Shown piece by piece: positions 4,051 to 6,711 of a stretch of DNA of 6,711 bases; the first letter of the stretch is position 1, and every line of letters begins with the position of its first letter. The position numbers were made by a program, and so were the translations under genes. The notes under the pieces were generated by a model. The model searched no databases and was not told the origin of the DNA. It saw only the letters and a list, made by a program, of their open reading frames with translations. Source of the stretch: an uncultured bacterium (GTDB lineage Bacteria; Methylomirabilota; Methylomirabilia; Rokubacteriales; CSP1-6); NCBI GenBank assembly GCA_946479205.1, contig CAMLFJ010000188.1:1-6711 (forward strand), in the 5' to 3' direction.

Positions 4051-6711
4051 ATGGCCAGGCGCCGGCGGCTGTTCTGGAAGTACGTCATCTTCTTCTCCCT
4101 CCTCGTCACCGTCGCCCTGCTCGCCAGCGGCGCCGTCGAGATCTACTTCTCCTACCAGGAGAGCAAGGAAGTGCTCTCGGCCCTCCAGCGGGAGAAGGCC
4201 CAGGCCGCCGCCGTCCGGATCGAGGGGTTCATCACCGAGATCGAGCACCAGATGGGCTGGGTGACCCAGCCCCGCGCGGTGGCGGCCGCCCCGCTCGAGC
4301 AGCGCCGGTTCGACTTCTACCGCCTGCAGCGCCAGGTGCCGGCCATCACCGAGATCAGCTACATCGACCCCGCCGGGCGGGAGCAGGTGCGGGTCTCCCG
4401 GCTCGCCATGGACGTGTTCGGCAGCCAGGTAGACCTCTCCGCCGATCCGCGCTTCACCGAGGCCCGCGCCCGCCGGCTCTACCGCGGGCCGGTGTACTTC
4501 CGCAAGGAGTCCGAGCCGTACATGGCCATCGCCATTGCGGAGGGCGGACAGGGCGGGGGCGTGACCGCGGCGGAGGTGAACCTCAAGTTCATCTGGGACG
4601 TGGTCTCCCAGATCAAGGTGGGCAAGGCGGGGCAGGCCTTCGTGGTGGACGGGCAGGGCGCGCTCATCGCGCATCCCGACATCAGCCTGGTGCTCCAGAA
4701 GACGGACCTGTCCCGGCTCGAGCACGTCAAGGCCGCGCTCACGCCCTCGCCGGGCCCCGGCCTCGGGTCGAATCCCATCGCGGTCGCGCGCAACCTGAAG
4801 GATCAGCGGGTGCTGACCGCCCACGTGACGATCCCGTCGCTGCGCTGGACGGTGTTCGTGGAGCAGCCCCTGGAGGAGGCCTTCGCTCCGCTCGAGGCCT
4901 CGGTCCGGCGCACCGCGCTGCTCGAGCTGATCGGCATCGCCCTGTCGGTGATCGTCAGCCTGATCCTGGCCCGCACCATGGTGAAGCCGATCCGCGCCCT
5001 GCAGGCGGGGGCGGCCCAGTTCGGGGAGGGCAACCTGACCGGGCGCATCGCGGTGCGCACCGGCGACGAGCTGGAAGGGCTGGCCGAGCAGTTCAACAGC
5101 ATGGCCGGGAAGCTCCAGGAGTCCTACGCGGGCCTCGAGCGCAAGGTGGAGGAGCGCACCCACGAGCTGAGCGAAGCGCTCGAGCAGCAGACCGCGACCG
5201 CCGAGGTGCTGCGGGTCATCTCGAGCTCCCCGACCGACCTGCAGCCGGTCATGGACGCGGTGGTCGAGAACGCGGCGCGGCTCTGCGACGCCTCCGACGC
5301 GAACATCTTCCGCATCGAGGGCGAGGAGTTCGAGCGGGTGGCCGTCTATGGCGTCCAGATTGTCCGGCCTGAGATGATGGCCCGTAGGGCGATCTCTCCC
5401 GGGCTCGTCACCGGCCGGGCGGTGCTGGAGCGCCGAACCATCCACATCGAGGATCTCGCCGTCGAGACCGACTACGCGGATTCACTTGAGCTTCGGCAGG
5501 CGACCGGCACCCGGACGCTCCTGGCCACCCCCCTGCTGCGGGAAGGGGTACCGATCGGAGTGATCCTCATCCGCCGCCTCGAGGTGCGCCCGTTCTCGGA
5601 CAAGCAGATCAAGCTGCTCGAGACCTTCGCGGACCAGGCGGTGATCGCGATCGAGAACGTGCGGCTGTTCCGGGAGCTGGAGGTGCGGAACCGGGACCTG
5701 ACCGAATCGCTGGAGCAGCAGACCGCCACCGCGCAGATCCTTGGGGTCATCAGCAGCTCCCCGACCGATCTCCAGCCGGTGATGGCGGCGGTCGTGGAGG
5801 CCGCGGCCCGCCTGTGCTACGCGCAGAACGCGCAGATCTTCCAGATCGACGGGTCGCAGATGCGGCTCGTGGCCCGCCACGGGCCGGTGAAGTCGAGCCT
5901 GGAAGCCGGCGGGGTGCGGTCGCTGACGCGCGGCTCGGTGTCGGGCCGGGTGGCCCTGGAGCGTCGCACCCTCCGGATCGACGACCTGCGAGTCGATCTC
6001 GAGGCCGAGTATCCCGAGATCGCGGCGGCGATCCGCCGCCAGGGCATCGCGTCCACCGTGGGAGTGCCGCTCCTGCGCGAGGGCGTCGCGATCGGGGCGA
6101 TCACCGCGTTCCGGACGGAGGTGCGGCCGTTCAGCGACCAGCAGGTCGCCCTGCTCGAGACCTTCGCGGACCAGGCGGTGATCGCGATCGAGAACGTGCG
6201 CCTGTTCCAGGAGCTGCAGGCGCGCACCCACGACCTCTCGAAGTCGCTGGAGGAGACCGGGGCGCTCAGCGAGGTCATCCGGGCGGTCAGCTCCTCGCTC
6301 GACCTCCGCGAGATCCTCGACGCGGTGGCGCGCCGGGCGGTAACCCTCGCGGGGGCAGACGGCTGCGGCATCTTCGAGTACAGTCCGGTGCGCGGGCGGT
6401 TCGACGCGGTCGTCAGTCAGGGGATCAGCCGCCGCTTCGTGGACTCGATCCCGGTCAGCATGAACCAGGGCACGATCGGGCGAGCGACCCAGACCGGGGA
6501 GCCGGTCCAGGTCGGCGACGTGATGGCGGTGCCCGACTATCCCTTCCGGGATCGCTTCGTCGAGGAAGGCCTGCGCGCGGTGCTCACGGTGCCGATGATG
6601 GGCGGCGACGTCGCGCGGGGCATCGTGCTCTTCCGCCGGGAGCCGGGCGAGTTCGACGAGCGGGTGGTGACGCTGATGCGGACCCTCGCCGACCAGTCGA
6701 AGGTCGCGATC
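4051..6711 (+). CDS. Membrane CACHE-HAMP-GAF-GAF-GAF sensor protein, N-terminal 887 residues (3' end outside window)
   Basis: The frame is open from ATG 4051 to the last base with no stop. The N-terminus MARRRRLFWK is positively charged and leads into transmembrane helix 1 (about 8-31). Residues about 35-285 form a periplasmic CACHE-type sensing region, including an SYIDPAGREQVRVSR segment and a membrane-proximal half with FVVDGQGALIAHPD (197-210). Helix 2 spans about 289-309, followed by HAMP (about 310-362, with VKPIRAL and GDELEGLAEQFNSMA) and a coiled coil with LERKVEERTHELSEALEQQ. Then come GAF1 (about 390-540), GAF2 (about 567-718) and GAF3 (about 745 to the window end), joined by helical linkers. 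Such proteins usually end in a histidine kinase or, less often, a GGDEF or phosphatase domain; none is visible, so the output is inferred only. The ligand is unknown. It follows a dedicated promoter with no Shine-Dalgarno. The ATG is favoured because the Arg-rich stretch and helix begin directly after it. Confidence 0.9.
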   Translation, partial: MARRRRLFWKYVIFFSLLVTVALLASGAVEIYFSYQESKEVLSALQREKAQAAAVRIEGFITEIEHQMGWVTQPRAVAAAPLEQRRFDFYRLQRQVPAITEISYIDPAGREQVRVSRLAMDVFGSQVDLSADPRFTEARARRLYRGPVYFRKESEPYMAIAIAEGGQGGGVTAAEVNLKFIWDVVSQIKVGKAGQAFVVDGQGALIAHPDISLVLQKTDLSRLEHVKAALTPSPGPGLGSNPIAVARNLKDQRVLTAHVTIPSLRWTVFVEQPLEEAFAPLEASVRRTALLELIGIALSVIVSLILARTMVKPIRALQAGAAQFGEGNLTGRIAVRTGDELEGLAEQFNSMAGKLQESYAGLERKVEERTHELSEALEQQTATAEVLRVISSSPTDLQPVMDAVVENAARLCDASDANIFRIEGEEFERVAVYGVQIVRPEMMARRAISPGLVTGRAVLERRTIHIEDLAVETDYADSLELRQATGTRTLLATPLLREGVPIGVILIRRLEVRPFSDKQIKLLETFADQAVIAIENVRLFRELEVRNRDLTESLEQQTATAQILGVISSSPTDLQPVMAAVVEAAARLCYAQNAQIFQIDGSQMRLVARHGPVKSSLEAGGVRSLTRGSVSGRVALERRTLRIDDLRVDLEAEYPEIAAAIRRQGIASTVGVPLLREGVAIGAITAFRTEVRPFSDQQVALLETFADQAVIAIENVRLFQELQARTHDLSKSLEETGALSEVIRAVSSSLDLREILDAVARRAVTLAGADGCGIFEYSPVRGRFDAVVSQGISRRFVDSIPVSMNQGTIGRATQTGEPVQVGDVMAVPDYPFRDRFVEEGLRAVLTVPMMGGDVARGIVLFRREPGEFDERVVTLMRTLADQSKVAI
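5179..5663 (+). repeat. GAF tandem duplication, unit 1
   Basis: This unit begins at LEQQTATAEVL, includes SSSPTDLQPVM and ARLC, and ends at the ETFADQAVIAIENVR segment. The same order of landmarks recurs about 177-179 codons later in unit 2. The starts of the two units are 531 bases apart and their ends 537 bases apart, so two codons were gained or lost between them. The similarity is clear at base level, pointing to tandem duplication or later gene conversion. Confidence 0.8.
5614..5663 (+). repeat. Perfect 50-base direct repeat, copy 1
   Basis: These 50 bases are identical to 6151-6200 and encode LLETFADQAVIAIENVR in the last helix of GAF1. The identity stops sharply on both sides (G versus C). 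Perfect identity over synonymous positions suggests recent duplication or gene conversion, or else reflects strong codon bias. Confidence 0.9.
5710..6200 (+). repeat. GAF tandem duplication, unit 2
   Basis: This is the second copy of the linker-plus-GAF unit, starting LEQQTATAQIL, with SSSPTDLQPVM and ARLC (Cys589, exactly 177 residues after Cys412 of unit 1) and ending in the same ETFADQAVIAIENVR segment. The middle of the domain has diverged much more than the edges. GAF3, further downstream, keeps only weak similarity (SEVIRAVSSSLDLREIL) and looks like an older copy. Confidence 0.8.
6151..6200 (+). repeat. Perfect 50-base direct repeat, copy 2
   Basis: This is the second identical copy, at the end of GAF2 and 537 bases after the first. 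Recombination between the copies would remove one GAF unit in frame (179 codons), so the GAF number of this sensor could vary between strains. Confidence 0.9.

Noticed and set aside
3895..5445. 516-codon open frame on the minus strand
   Set aside because: It spans the end of the DUF2229 gene, the promoter and the sensor gene on the other strand. The composition is that of a GC-driven shadow frame, with no motif or ribosome binding site noticed.
1..6711. CRISPR array, tRNA/rRNA genes, insertion sequences or phage genes
   Set aside because: No regularly spaced repeats, tRNA-like cloverleaf, terminal inverted repeats or transposase motifs were noticed. The only long direct repeats are the coding GAF duplications.

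Overview
The window is very GC-rich DNA, roughly 70% by eye, with strong G/C at third codon positions. All four recognisable genes are on the + strand and fill almost everything; the only clear intergenic space is 53 bases. The mix of an operon related to 2-hydroxyacyl-CoA dehydratase activators and a CACHE-HAMP-multi-GAF sensor protein resembles uncultured high-GC soil or subsurface lineages, such as Candidatus Rokubacteria/Methylomirabilota or some deltaproteobacterial groups. That placement is inference from gene style, not something the sequence proves.

Bases 2-3997 hold a tight three-gene operon. It starts with the C-terminal part of a HgdB-like (2-hydroxyacyl-CoA dehydratase-type) protein, cut off by the window edge. 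A one-base TAATG stop/start overlap leads into a 737-residue protein with two BcrA/D-BadF/G-type ATPase (ASKHA) domains and a cysteine-rich C-terminal tail. An 83-base overlap, with a strong internal Shine-Dalgarno, leads into a 405-residue DUF2229-type protein. In many anaerobic Firmicutes the equivalents of these parts form one very long polypeptide; here they are separate genes. By family logic the tandem ATPase is an ATP-driven one-electron donor, and the HgdB-like and DUF2229 proteins are its acceptor or scaffold. The substrate cannot be read from this window.

Bases 3998-4050 hold a near-consensus sigma70-type promoter (TTGACA, 18-base spacer, TACACT). It lies so close to the next ATG that the mRNA should be leaderless or nearly so.

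Bases 4051-6711 hold the first 887 residues of a membrane sensor that runs off the window without a stop codon: transmembrane helix, periplasmic CACHE-type domain, second transmembrane helix, HAMP, coiled coil, then three GAF domains. GAF1 and GAF2 are a recent-looking tandem duplication with a perfect 50-base repeat. The output domain, probably a histidine kinase, lies outside the window. The sensor has its own promoter, so a functional link to the operon is not demonstrated.

The most interesting item is the split, overlapping tandem-activase module. It keeps all four putative cluster cysteines with identical 39-residue spacing in both ATPase halves and adds a further four-cysteine motif in its tail.
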